Shown piece after piece: positions 51,901 through 62,700 of a stretch of DNA of 64,000 nt. The notes under the pieces are model-generated. The model was given only the letters and a program-made list of their open reading frames with translations, had not been told where the DNA came from and searched no databases. Made by a program: the position numbers and the translations under genes. The stretch's first letter is position 1. Every line of letters starts with the position of its first letter. Source of the stretch: Globisporangium splendens (lineage: Eukaryota > Oomycota > Peronosporomycetes > Pythiales > Pythiaceae); NCBI GenBank assembly GCA_006386115.1, contig VFIW01000014.1, positions 198,322 to 262,321 on the forward strand, written 5' to 3'.

Positions 51901-52333
51901 GCGCGAACTGTGCGACTTCGTGCTCGTGGATGACGATAAACCCACACATTAGCGCTCGTCGTGTCCACAGCGGATCTCGCTGTGCGGTCTGTGTGGCCAG
52001 ACGAACATCCCGTACGCAGAGCTCGCGACGCACCGAAGTGAGACGTGCAAGATGCGGCAAGTGATGTGCAAGTGCAATTGCTTCGCAAAGCTGCCGCTCG
52101 CACACGAGAAGGAGCGCCACGAGACCAGCGAGTGCGCGCTGCGGACCGTTTGGTGTCCGCTCGGGTGCCGCGACGTGCTCATCGCCAACACAGTCAAGAA
52201 GCACGAGCGCGTGTGCGTCATGCGCTTCGTCGTCTGCTCTTTGGGCTGCGGCACGGAGCTGCGCAAGAAGGACCGCGTCGAGCACGAGACGCTGCATTGT
52301 CCCTCAATGTCCACCATCAAACGACGTTTGTAG
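45974..52333 (+). pseudogene. Giant ankyrin-repeat / TRAF-type zinc-finger protein, decayed
   Basis: About 2,000 codons of one protein architecture spread over all three frames. Ankyrin segments (LINxGA-like: KGYTPLMKAIA, GWTPLTKCASNGYVEAVQVLLEMGA, LYLLRVGANVDQKTREGKTALIHAV) are followed by many TRAF-type C/H fingers (for example CHLRLLPCPLACGQRLP, CPKRRVHCRSGC, SLRRVRCKWGCDETV), more ankyrins (FSPLTMAVNVGDMEIVKLLLRFGADASL) and a second finger array. Breaks: frame change near 46210-46225; an unsplicable junction with TAG at 46383-46385; 1-nt shift near 47176; shift near 48555; TGA at 48670-48672 unless a 33-nt intron is spliced; shift near 49000; shift near 50070; TAG at 51950-51952 with finger-coding sequence continuing in the same frame to 52333. 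Motif-perfect sequence resumes after every break. Confidence 0.85.
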
Positions 52334-52514
52334 CTTCAACATGAGTGTACTGTTAATTTCGGATATAAGCGCTCGTCGTCAGACACACTGTTCAAGTTGG
52401 GTATAAGAGTGCACAAGTCGCTGAACCTGTGTAATATGATTACCTGCTGTATTTATTGAATCCGACAATATTCAGTTTGGAAGGCTTACCTGAGAAAAAA
52501 GTCGCAAAGCCGTC

Positions 52515-54498
52515 ATGGGCAAGTTCATAAAGCAAGCCACGATGCTCTCGTGCCGCCACTGCCACCGCGCGCTCCACACGCAGCCGCAGATCCCCACAGG
52601 TGCGTCTCTATATGCGTGTATGCATGTGTCTGTTAGTGCTCATTTACCGATATGCTCTTTGTTTATTTGGTGCGCGCAGGCCAAGTGCTGGGGGAAAGTT
52701 ATGTGCTGCTGCCGACGTCCAACTCGCCGCGCGCGATGCAGCAGCAGCAACTGTTCGCGTCGCAGGCGTCCAGTATGCTGCTGTCCGAGGAGTACGCGAT
52801 GGGGAGTTTCATCGGCGACGCGCTCGGCGGCGCCAGCTTCGACACGCCGGGCGAAGGGTACGATTACTACAGTAGCAGCAGCAGAAGGGGCCACGTGATG
52901 GTGCCGGATCGGCGCGTGGAGGAGCAGTACTTTGGCCACGAACCCTCGCGCCAGCAACAGACCAAGGCGAACCAGAGACGGCAGAATAGTCGCAGTAGCA
53001 GTCCAAGTCAAGGAGGCAGCAATGTGCGGCTGCAGCCACTTGGATATGGAGACAACCATGCGTCGGAGCCGCTCAGCGAGAGCATGACCGCCGTCGCGAC
53101 CCATGCCGACCTCAGCCACCACATCCAGCTCATTACGACCCAGAACGCCCACTGGTAAGTATTTTGCTAGGATAAGTGTTGTCGAGGTCGTGGTGATGAT
53201 CATTCTGTGTGTGTTCTTGTTTTAGTGCGGGGATGCCGATGACGACACCAGCGTGCAAGGAATGTGTCGACAGTATGATTGAGCAAATTGACAGGTATAA
53301 ACCTGTTTATTTGGTTGCTGCACTAGCCTGCATAATAATGTGGCTGTGTGTATTTTTACGTTGTTGATTGTTGCTATTAGACAAGCTGAGCGCGCGCGGT
53401 ACGACAAGCGATGCTTTGCGGGCTTTCTGCAGTCGACGGGCACGTCCATTCGCAACGAAGAAGTCAACCAAATTGAGCAGCGCATCCAATTTGTACGCAA
53501 TAACCAGGAACTTCTGTATTCCTTATTGCCGTGTAGCTGATGTTGTTGGTGCTGTTTGTCCAACAGTATGAAGAGGAACTTGCGGCGCTGGAAGAGAACC
53601 TACAGCTGATGCAGAAAGAGCGCGAAGAGATCCGTGAGCGGCGGCAAGCACTAGAGAGCGAAGGCGCGGCGCTCGCGCAGGAAGAGCTCATGATGTGGAA
53701 CGAGGTCAACGACTTGCAGCTTCAGGAGGAAACGTTTCACGACCTACGCGATCTGGCGAAAGCGCGAATCGACGGCATCGAAGGCACCATCTCGTCGGTG
53801 CAGCAGCTCAATGTGCTCCACGACATGTTCTCCATCAGCCAGAGTGGTCCGTTCGCGACCATCAACAACTTCCGTGTCGGCCAATTACCCAGCATCCCTG
53901 TCGAGTGGAATGAGATCAATGCCGGCTTTGGCGAATGCGCGTTGCTGCTAAACACGCTCGCTGGAAGAGTGGGGCTCGAATTTTCAGAGTGAGTTTTCAG
54001 TTGTTTGTTCTTGCGTCGGCGAGTTTGTGCTTTTTAATTTATTGTCGACGATTTTTGCAGCTTTAAGATCGTGCCACTGGGTAGCTTTTCCAAGATCGTT
54101 CGCTTCACGAATCTGCGCATGGAGTATTCGCTGTACGTCCGTCACTTTGCGATATATTCATTTCGCCATTGACGTCGGTGCGTAAAATTCAACTGTGATA
54201 TTTTGTTTTACGGCATTGTAGACACGGCTCGGATCAAGATAATTTCGCCGAGTCGCATTTCAATTTAGGACTCGGCGCGTTGATCACGTGCCTGCGCCAG
54301 CTGATCGTGTTTGCGGAAGCGAGCGATCCGACGATGCGCCTGCCCTACAAGATCTCCAAGCACGCCATCAAGGGGTACTCCATTCTCTATTTGAAAAACA
54401 AGCAGACGGAGTGGACGAAGGCGCTCAAGTACGCGCTCACAAATCTGAAATGGCTGCTCATTTGGGTCGGAGCACGCGGCATCCCCAAGCGAACCTGA
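52515..54498 (+). CDS. ATG6: Beclin-1 / ATG6 autophagy protein
   Basis: Subunit of the class III PI3-kinase (Vps34) complexes for autophagy and endosomal sorting. Seven exons join in frame: 52515-52599, 52680-53154, 53226-53294, 53381-53492, 53567-53988, 54061-54132, 54222-54498; 503 aa. An N-terminal CRHC pair is followed by a Ser/Gln-rich linker, then TPACKECVD and a coiled coil (YEEELAALEENLQLMQKEREEIRERRQALE). The C-terminal evolutionarily conserved domain has EINAGFGECALLLNTLA, FKIVPLGSFSKIV and ends with TKALKYALTNLKWLLIWV, the hallmark membrane-binding end of Beclin. All introns are 60-120 nt with GT...AG ends. Neighbour to the decayed ankyrin/TRAF locus but itself intact. Confidence 0.95.
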
Positions 54499-54659
54499 AG
54501 TCTCAAAGGCACAATATAAATATATATTCACATACTGCTGGTCTGATCTACTTGTGTACAAAATTACTACCTATCGGTTCTCAAATATGAAGGAAAAAAG
54601 AATAATTACACCCTAGCTTCTCGCTCTCTATAACCCACAATTTATCTGGAAGTCTCAGA

Positions 54660-55721
54660 TCACATGAGGTTCTCAATCTTGACGGAATGCCGTTTGGACG
54701 GCGGCAAATCGTCTTCAGCGGCGCCATTTCGCGAGTCGCACGAACTGCTGCTCTGCGACGGCTCGACGTCGCTAAACAGCCGCTTCTTCTCCATCAGCGT
54801 CGCGTCCATCGTCGCCATCGTCGTCGCTGTTGTCGTGGGGATGTCGTGGGCTTCGACAAAGAAGTGCAGCAGCAACTTCGCGTCTTCGCTGTTCGCTCGA
54901 ACGCTGGTCTGATGAAGGCGACTGTGGAATCCGGACTTGGCCTTGGACAGCACGACGAGCTTCTTGGCCTCCAGGTTCGGCGGCTGCTTGAGCATTGCAC
55001 TCGGCTTATGTGGTGACGATTTCTTGCTGCTATTGGCTCCTATTGCTCCACTCGCAGTCCCTGCAACAGCGGCAGTCGCATGAGTCGACGCGAGCGACTC
55101 CAAAAATAAGTTCTCGACGATGGCCAATTCGCTGTTTGCCTGCGCGATCGCCTCGCGGTTCTCTTCGGTGTTCTCTAGCGCTCTAAAAATCTGCTTCCCG
55201 ATCGAGCTGTTGCCCTTGAGCTTCTTCGTCACGCGCATCGCCTCGCAGTTCAGACGCTTGGCGAGGTACCACCGCAGCGACGTGCCGTCTTCAACGTTCA
55301 ACAACCCACGCTTAAAGTAGTGGATGATCGTGTTTGTGAACGCCTCCTCTTCGGGCGTCCATTTGCCGCTGCGCAGCCCTGGCGGGCATTTCGACTTTGT
55401 CGAGCGCTTTTCTTTGCGGCTCTTTGTGGACGTGTCGGACTCGGCGCCACCGCTGATGGTACCACTCTGCTGGCTCGCATTTACTGTGTTGGTCGATGCC
55501 GCGAGCGCGCCGCGAGTCATTCGTGAATCGCTATTGTTGCTGTGATATCGGGGCTCTGCCGACACGTACTCCTCGTGCTTGACGAGCACGGGCACCGGAA
55601 TGCTCTTGCGCTCGCTCTTGATGTAGGGCTCTTGCTCGATGGACGCACCCGAAGAATTCGCGTGCGCGAGCGCCGTCGCCCGCGCGTCCGTGTTGCGCTC
55701 GGCGTTGACCATTGATAGCAT
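54660..55721 (-). CDS. SANT/Myb-like nuclear regulator of a stramenopile-type family
   Basis: Single exon, 353 aa, start at the first ATG (55721); the frame is open further upstream only through non-ATG codons. After a Ser/Thr-rich N-terminus and a basic patch (KSRKEKRSTKSK) comes SGKWTPEEEAFTNTIIHYF, a SANT-like first helix. It is followed by GLLNVEDGTSLRWYLAKRLNC and MRVTKKLKGNSSIGKQIF, which form a compact conserved block seen in heterokont (oomycete and diatom) nuclear proteins. The C-terminal half holds basic and Ser-rich linkers and ends in a KRHSVKIENLM segment. A DNA- or chromatin-linked role is inferred from the SANT-like start; targets are unknown. Confidence 0.65.
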   Translation of the reverse strand: MLSMVNAERNTDARATALAHANSSGASIEQEPYIKSERKSIPVPVLVKHEEYVSAEPRYHSNNSDSRMTRGALAASTNTVNASQQSGTISGGAESDTSTKSRKEKRSTKSKCPPGLRSGKWTPEEEAFTNTIIHYFKRGLLNVEDGTSLRWYLAKRLNCEAMRVTKKLKGNSSIGKQIFRALENTEENREAIAQANSELAIVENLFLESLASTHATAAVAGTASGAIGANSSKKSSPHKPSAMLKQPPNLEAKKLVVLSKAKSGFHSRLHQTSVRANSEDAKLLLHFFVEAHDIPTTTATTMATMDATLMEKKRLFSDVEPSQSSSSCDSRNGAAEDDLPPSKRHSVKIENLM

Positions 55722-58700
55722 CGTGTCTCTTCCGCCAGCTGTCGATCGTGGCGAGTCTTCAACGCGCTGGTCGCAGTTCAATGAGTGAGCGAATGAATGG
55801 ATCCGCGCTTGCGAACGACAGGGATCCTCTGTTTAATGCTGGTAGACGGAGCTTCAATGCGTCCTTTGCCAGTCGGTTGAAGCTCTTGCCTGCAGCTCTT
55901 GGCTTTCTGGTATGGAACTCCTGGGTCCCAACACTGTTTGAAGTTGGTGGCTCTGAGTCGCTTCAAGTACGAGAAAAGCAGCCAGACGAGGGCACGAAGG
56001 TCTCACCAACCACCAAACGCTACGGTACTAGGGGAACAACAGCAGAGAGAGACCGGGATCAGCACATCCGCCAGCGCTCCTCGGCCATACAAGCGCCAAG
56101 ACAAACGGTGGGTGGCCACATGCAGAAAAAAGACACACGCAACCCCGCTACCTGGCAAACACACAACCCAAGCCAACGAAAGGACAAAGGCACTCACCGT
56201 CCTATGCAGCAGTCTCCCAATTCAAACGCGCAGTGGGAACCACTCGTGCTGTCGCCTTGTGTGGTTTGCTCCTGTTTGATATGCACAGCAGCAGCCTACA
56301 ATACAAAGAGAAGCACACCATGTGAGTGAACACTCGACAGCAATGGCCCTAACCATTTCCCTAAACCACACACACACACACACTGCGAATGACAGACAAA
56401 CAGATAGCAACTCGCATTCACGCGCACGAGCAGCTCTTCCAGCAAGGACGGGGGCTTACTCTTCCAGCTGGATAAAGTGCGGTTGCCGCCTTTGGACTGC
56501 GACTGAACTGGCCGCAGGGCTATCTATATCTGCGGTCAGGAGATCGACCTTTGCGGGTGTGTACACTGTGCGCTCTTGGGAAGCTCTTTGGCTCTTTCTC
56601 CTTTGCTTCAACAACGCGTCTTGGCGTCTTATGCGTGCATGCGGCGTCGTCCTATTGCAGCATGCCAATGCCAGTTTTCTCTTCGCGCTTTTCTTTTTTT
56701 TTCCTTCTTCCGAGACTGTACCCCTTCGCTCTCGCCAGCCACCCAATCAACAGCACACAAACGCTATTTCAACCAATCGACACAAGTTGAAGTTGACCTT
56801 TTCAACCAATCAAGACAGGGTTGACAATAACTTCAACTTGAAATGGCAATTTTTTGCTGGTGAGCGGTCCGGCTGTAGGACAGAAGGCAACCCAGATGTG
56901 GGAGAAAGTGGATCGCAGACGCATGCTAAAAGACTGCATCTACAAGCACTCGTATGCAAAAGCATAGCACTTTTATTCGATGCTGGTGTTAAGAATAACT
57001 GCTGTGCGTGGGCGAAAATGCGCATGTGACAGCTTGAAACTTTTTCTGTGTTCTGAGTCATTGGTTTACGCGACACACCAAAAGCGTGCAGCCAGTTCCC
57101 CTGATAAATGCCCGCTTCCAGACTGTTAAATCGGAGGCAGTCCAAATGTCCCACACATCCGGCTGTTGTTAAATCGTGTTCATACGGGATCTAAAACGGG
57201 ATGTCTCCAATAGAAGCCCCTCCACTGTCACTTTCTTGATTTTTTTGAGCCAGATGGGTTCACATCACTAGCGGAAGAGCAATGGGGATGCGACGACGAC
57301 GACGACGACAGCGTGGGAACAAATGCGATGCGATAAGTGGATGCTTGTGTGTCCATATGTGTGGATGCGTGTGTGTAATGTAAGGACGACGCTGCGGTCA
57401 ATCAGGCGAGCGCATGACACTCGTGTCAGCGGATGCAGACAACGAAGTCCTGGTGCCAAGCGTAGCTCTTCGTGAACGAGCAGCTCAATTCGCCCTCGAG
57501 AACGGTGGCGTCGTCATTTGGCAGGTTATGCGTGATCATCCGCCAGCACGTCACTGTGTCTTCATGGTCTTGATCAGTATGCGCGATGTGTTGTTGATAG
57601 CCGCGTATCAGCGTCAGACGCGTTTGATGCTCTGCGATATGCGCTTGCTTCACCCGCTACAGTATCAATTTGCGGCGTCACGGATATCGATTTGTTTGCT
57701 TGCATTTTCTGACATGGCACACACCTTGAGCTGGGCAGCAGTGTTCGGTCGCTCTGTGACAGCAGGCACCTGGGTGTCGGTGTCACTCGACATGGAAGAA
57801 GGCGAGAATGGCGGCGGCGCAAATGACAGTTTGGTGAGTAGCAGCTTGCAAACTCACCTGCAACTTGCAGGCAATGCAATTCGCTTCAAATGACCTTCGC
57901 TGAGCACCCTGCTCTGCTTCAAGCAGCGGTGTTCGAGCAGGCAGAGACCGTCCGTGGTGCCGGTGATGACGTGCTGAACTGCTTCGCTCTTTGAGACCCT
58001 TTTCAATTTTTAGCACAACAGGAAACTGCACGAGGGCAAGTGGTGCAACGAGTCGAGCCCTGCTGCTTCAGGTCGTGTGGTAAGTGCATTTTGCATGTTT
58101 CTATCCTTCCATTTCTTTCGCAAGCGCTGAAGTGACGTGCGTTTATGCGTGGACACCAGAGAGCAGCAAGCGTGCGTCAATGCCACTTCCGACGTCAAGA
58201 GGATCAAGACAAGCGAGAGCATTAAACAGCGTTGTCGTCATCCACCCACAGGCGCGGTGCCTTCACGCAAGTGCATTACCAACACATTGCAGGAAAGACC
58301 AGGACGAGGAGCAAAATGGGCAGCACGATTACTGGAAGGAATGACTGGCTACTTGTCGCCATTTACCCAAAAACAGCGGTGGGAGCACTTGAGGCGCAAC
58401 TCCAGGGAAGCATGCGAGAAGCCAAGCGAACACCATGACGCACTGGCACTCTCTCGCCCTCAGGCATGGTCCAAAGTTGTTTCTTTCCATGATTTAAGAG
58501 AAGAAACAGTGCCTGCTTCCAGTCAGTGTCCAAAAATAGGCGACTCGCCATTCGCCCATCGCCATGAGTGCTCGAGAGAGAAAGAAATCTCCACATCGTG
58601 ATGGCCTGTGAACCACATAACGTCGCTCCCATCCTCACACGAGTCTTCCGCCTTGGAGGCTCGAACGCGACAGCCTACAAGGCAAATTTCCGCTGCTGCC

Positions 58701-59149
58701 TGGTTGAGTCGATCGATTATGGAAAGAAGCACGGCGGACATCGATACGTTCCCAGGTGCAGAACGTGGAAAGCAAGTGAACACGCAGCAACAGTCGGCTT
58801 CTTTTCAATCTTGGTATCTGGTCAACAGCCTAATTTTGACTACCGGCACTCGAGTGAGACCAGTCAGAACATGCTGATCAGCGCGACCATGTGACCTTTT
58901 TATGGTTCGCAAAGCCTGCTTGGCAAGCGTTTTTGAACCCACCGGGTCTCTTGATCTCCTCCAGTTCAATATCGTGCAAGCGATCATTAAGTTGAGCCCA
59001 TGGAGGGGAAAAAAGCCTCGCGACTTGTCGTTTCACATGTCGTGAAAGCGCGTTCTTTGAAGCTGGCGGCGGCTGGCTTTTCCACTTTGAAACGCGTTTC
59101 GCGCGAATTTCTTCTTTCGTTTCTTCCAGCAAAAGTGGCGTCGACTCTC
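55722..59149. other. Intergenic region with weak ORF remnant and CCAAT cluster
   Basis: About 3.4 kb. Upstream of the SANT gene there is no coding signal. 56740-56815 has three CCAATC boxes at about 30-bp spacing. An open frame at 57414-57893 (+) has a plausible hydrophobic mid-section, but no recognisable domain, start context or splicing partner; it may be a remnant. From 58100 to 59150 nothing is recognised. Confidence 0.35.
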
Positions 59150-59610
59150 TCTCTCTCTCAAGTAGGCTTGTGTGGCGCAATCAATCTCTCAAGCTCGTGG
59201 CTTCCAGCCTGTCAGTTGTCTCGGCCCATGTGATTGCTTTGCACCCACGCGCACAGCACGTGCCTCCATCCATCCTATCTGCATCCTGCATTCCAGCAAG
59301 CCGAAGGCGTGCGGCACCCCACTTAGTGGCCCCAAGGCACGCGCCACGCCATGACGTCAGTAGTCCATAGTTGATACACATCACCATAGTCATGGACGAG
59401 GACTCACGGACCATAAGCCCTCATGTCGACAGCTTGCATAACTTTGCTCATTAATAAATCTGCTTCATCAGCAACATCCGGACATCGCGATAAAGATCTT
59501 TACGCGTCTTCACCAAGACGGTGGCGATTTGTTAACCCAGGCAAGACAACGATCGGTGACGGCAACTCCACAACGACAGTGGTGATTCGGCTAAGTACGC
59601 TCCGTTCGGC

Positions 59611-59624
59611 TTGGTATCAAAGTT
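59611..59624 (+). other. Retrotransposon primer-binding site (initiator Met tRNA type)
   Basis: TTGGTATCAAAGTT lies about 100 bp upstream of the gag start and matches the usual TGGTATCAGAGC primer site at most positions. It marks the end of the 5' LTR. Confidence 0.6.
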
Positions 59625-59715
59625 CGAGTGGTCAGTGTTCGACTCGTCTTTTGCTAAATAAGCACCTGAGGATCAAGGAACGGCGGTGTCGACACTGTAC
59701 CTGATCTGGGTGCCG

Positions 59716-62700
59716 ATGGCGTCCAGTTATCGACTTGACTCGGACGGCGACGTCGACATGGGAATACCCCAGCCTGTGTACGAGTTTATCCGCGCCCCAA
59801 GACTGTCCAGCTGGGACCAGGCGGCCCTTATCACGTGGACAAGGGAGTGGGAGCAATACGTCACGAAGATGCAACATCGATGCAATGTGACGGGTGAAAA
59901 CCTCGCTGCTGTAGTTGCTACAGTCAAGGGCTCCATCGATTCAGCAGTGCTGGAGACCCTAGCAACTTTCGTTCTCAAGAAGCGCATCGATGAAATCGAA
60001 GACAGTGAAGTAATGGCCCTCGTGTACAAGCGCTGTAGGACCCTCAAGAACGAGTATATTCCTGATGTCAAGACTCTCTTCAAGCGGTCGCTGAAGATGG
60101 ACATGAGCATTGACGACTGCGACGCTCGTGTCTTCCAGTACTTCCAGGACTTCACCAAGATCGTGGAAGACAACGGCCTCCAGGCGCTCATCGGAAGTGG
60201 AAACCATGCAGAACCGGGATACAGGGATCGAATGAAGGCAAGGTGCACACTCCTGATCGAGAACGTTCAGCCTGCCATGCTCCGAGAGCAGATCGAGAGA
60301 CTGATCAAATTTGAGAGGAGGAGCTGTAAGACCGATGACGCAGCACTCTTTGACTTGATCCTCGAGCACGCAAAGGTACAGCAGCGATTCCATACCCAGA
60401 CCATGGAGCGCGCAAGTCCAGCTCCACCTGTCCGCCCGCATATACACCAGGTCAAGAAAGCTCCACATGCAGCAAGACCAGTGGCCCACGCGGGAGGAAA
60501 GAAGATTCGCCTGCCTCCTCGTGACGGCTGTCTGGTATGCAAAGGGCAGCATTGGCTGGATGAGTGTCCAACAGCGACACAGGCTCAGAGAATCGAAGCC
60601 CTATCAAGTATGAGAGCGTCAAAGATTCTCCGAAGTGATATCGTCCGCTCGAAGGCAGTGTCCGCGGGACCACGCGGCTGTACTGTTCGAATTAATGGCG
60701 TGTTGGAAGTGCCATACATTCCCGATAGCGGCGCCGATCGATGCATTGTGCCACGTGCAGTTGTGGATGCACTTCTCAACAACCAACCAAGGCTTCCCGT
60801 GCAGGACCTCCCTTCTCCAGTGCATGCGGTGATGGCTGACGGCCATACGGCAGTTTGCAGACAAGGAGTGTCACTTGCTCTAGAACTTGTAACTGCCGCC
60901 GGCCCGGTTCGACTCAAGGATACACCGTGCCTCATTCTAGAGTCAGAAGTTGACGAGTTCCTATTGGGGAATGATGCAATGAAGGCTTTGGGGATTGACG
61001 TCGAGAGCATGATCGAGCAACTTGCGGCTGCTCCACTTCTAGAAGAAGAAACGGACGAGTTTCCAGTTGGTGATATGCTCCCAGAGCCAGAAGGGGCGCC
61101 AATCTCGTTCGTCGACTTACTTGTCGATGATGCCTTCGCAAACGGCATGGATACAAGATTTGAGAGACGCCTTCGTGAGTTGGTGCACAAATTCAGCGAG
61201 GTCTTCCGAGAGAGCCTCGAGGCAGACCCCCCAGCATTGGTTGAACCTCTGGAGGTGACTCTACGTGAAGACTCGAAGCCATTTCGCTGCAAACCTCGCA
61301 AGTACGCTCCGTTGCAGAGTCAGTTCCTACGCCAGTACACTGCGTATCTAGAGGAATGCGGCCTTGTTCGAAAGAACAATTCTGCGAAATGGGCATGTGC
61401 AGCAGTACCTGTGCGGAAGCCGGGTTCACAGACAGACTTCCGCATTACGATCGACTACCGACCAGTAAACAAGATGACTGTGCCGATCGCTGGAGCGATG
61501 CCGAACTTGTCAGTGATTTCTGCTGCGGTGTACGGCTCCACCTGCTTCGCCAAGTTTGACCTAATGAAGGGGTTTTGGCAACTTCCCCTCCATCCTGCCA
61601 GCCAAGAGATTATGTCGTTCATGACAGAGGACACTGTGTATACACCACTTCGCGTGCCCCAGGGAGCAGTTGATTCCGCCATACACTTCCAGATGCAGAT
61701 GCAAGCTGCACTTTCTCCCATGCTGCAGCGCAACGTGCTCGTCTGGATTGACGACATCATCGTGTTTGCTCCAACAATCGAAGGGTTTCTCCACGCCCTA
61801 CAAGAGTTCTTCACTATCATGCGAGACCGTCGGTTTAAGCTGAACGCGAGCAAGAGCAGCCTTTTCCAGCCAGAAGTAATGTGGTGCGGGAAGCTTCTAT
61901 CTGGAGCTGGTGTTCGCCACGACCCCGCCAGAGTCGATGCTCTCACCGCACTACCACTTCCAACCACCGTGGCAGAGCTACAATACTTTGTGTGTGCGAG
62001 CAACTGGCTGCATGAGTCACTCCCAGACTATGCGCGCGTCGTGGCACCATTACTGCTCAAGCTTGACGCCGAGCGAAAGCGAATCGGTCGCCGAAACAAA
62101 AATGCTCTCAATGTCGCCGTTGACTGGTCGACCGATGAGGCCATGGCGTACAACACAGTCAAGCAACTCATCCAGATGTCGATCCCTCTGGCGTTCCCAA
62201 GTCACAATGGAGAGCTGTGTGTTTTCACTGACGCCTCCCTTTCCGGCTGGAGCATCGTGATTACTACTGTCGAAGAGTGGAATGACAACGCCCCAATTGA
62301 TCAGCAGCATCACCAGATGGTGATATGCAAAGGCGGCTCGTTTAAAAATGCGCAGCTAAATTGGGCAATTGTCGAGAAGGAGGCTTTCCCGATCGTCAAA
62401 GCCTGCAGTGACCTCGCCTACCTCTTGCAACGACCAGGAGGCTTTCGGCTCTTCTGCGATCACGCGAACCTGATTTACATCTTTGCTCCGCACGTGGAAC
62501 TCAAGCGCCATGTTCGCGACCGTCTCCAGCGATGGGCGATGCGCCTCTGCGGTCTCCGGTTCACAATTGAGCACATCTCGGGTGAGATGAATGTTTGGGC
62601 AGATATTATCTCACGGTGGCGCGAGACGAGTGTGATCCGAGCAGGGGCGGTAAGGACACGCAGTATTGCACCGATCTCACCAATTCGCCCTCTCTCAGAC

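Noticed and set aside
35467..52333. Explaining all frame breaks as assembly errors
   Set aside because: Neighbouring open frames of 220-950 codons are flawless, and at least six lesions are substitutions to stop codons or at invariant residues, which indel-type read errors would not cause. Individual 1-nt indels still deserve read checks.
57414..57893. 160-codon plus-strand frame as a gene
   Set aside because: No recognisable domain, no supported splice continuation and no homolog recognised; noted only as a possible remnant.
59150..59611. Exact borders of the 5' LTR
   Set aside because: Only one LTR is inside the window, so neither the terminal TG nor a target-site duplication can be established.
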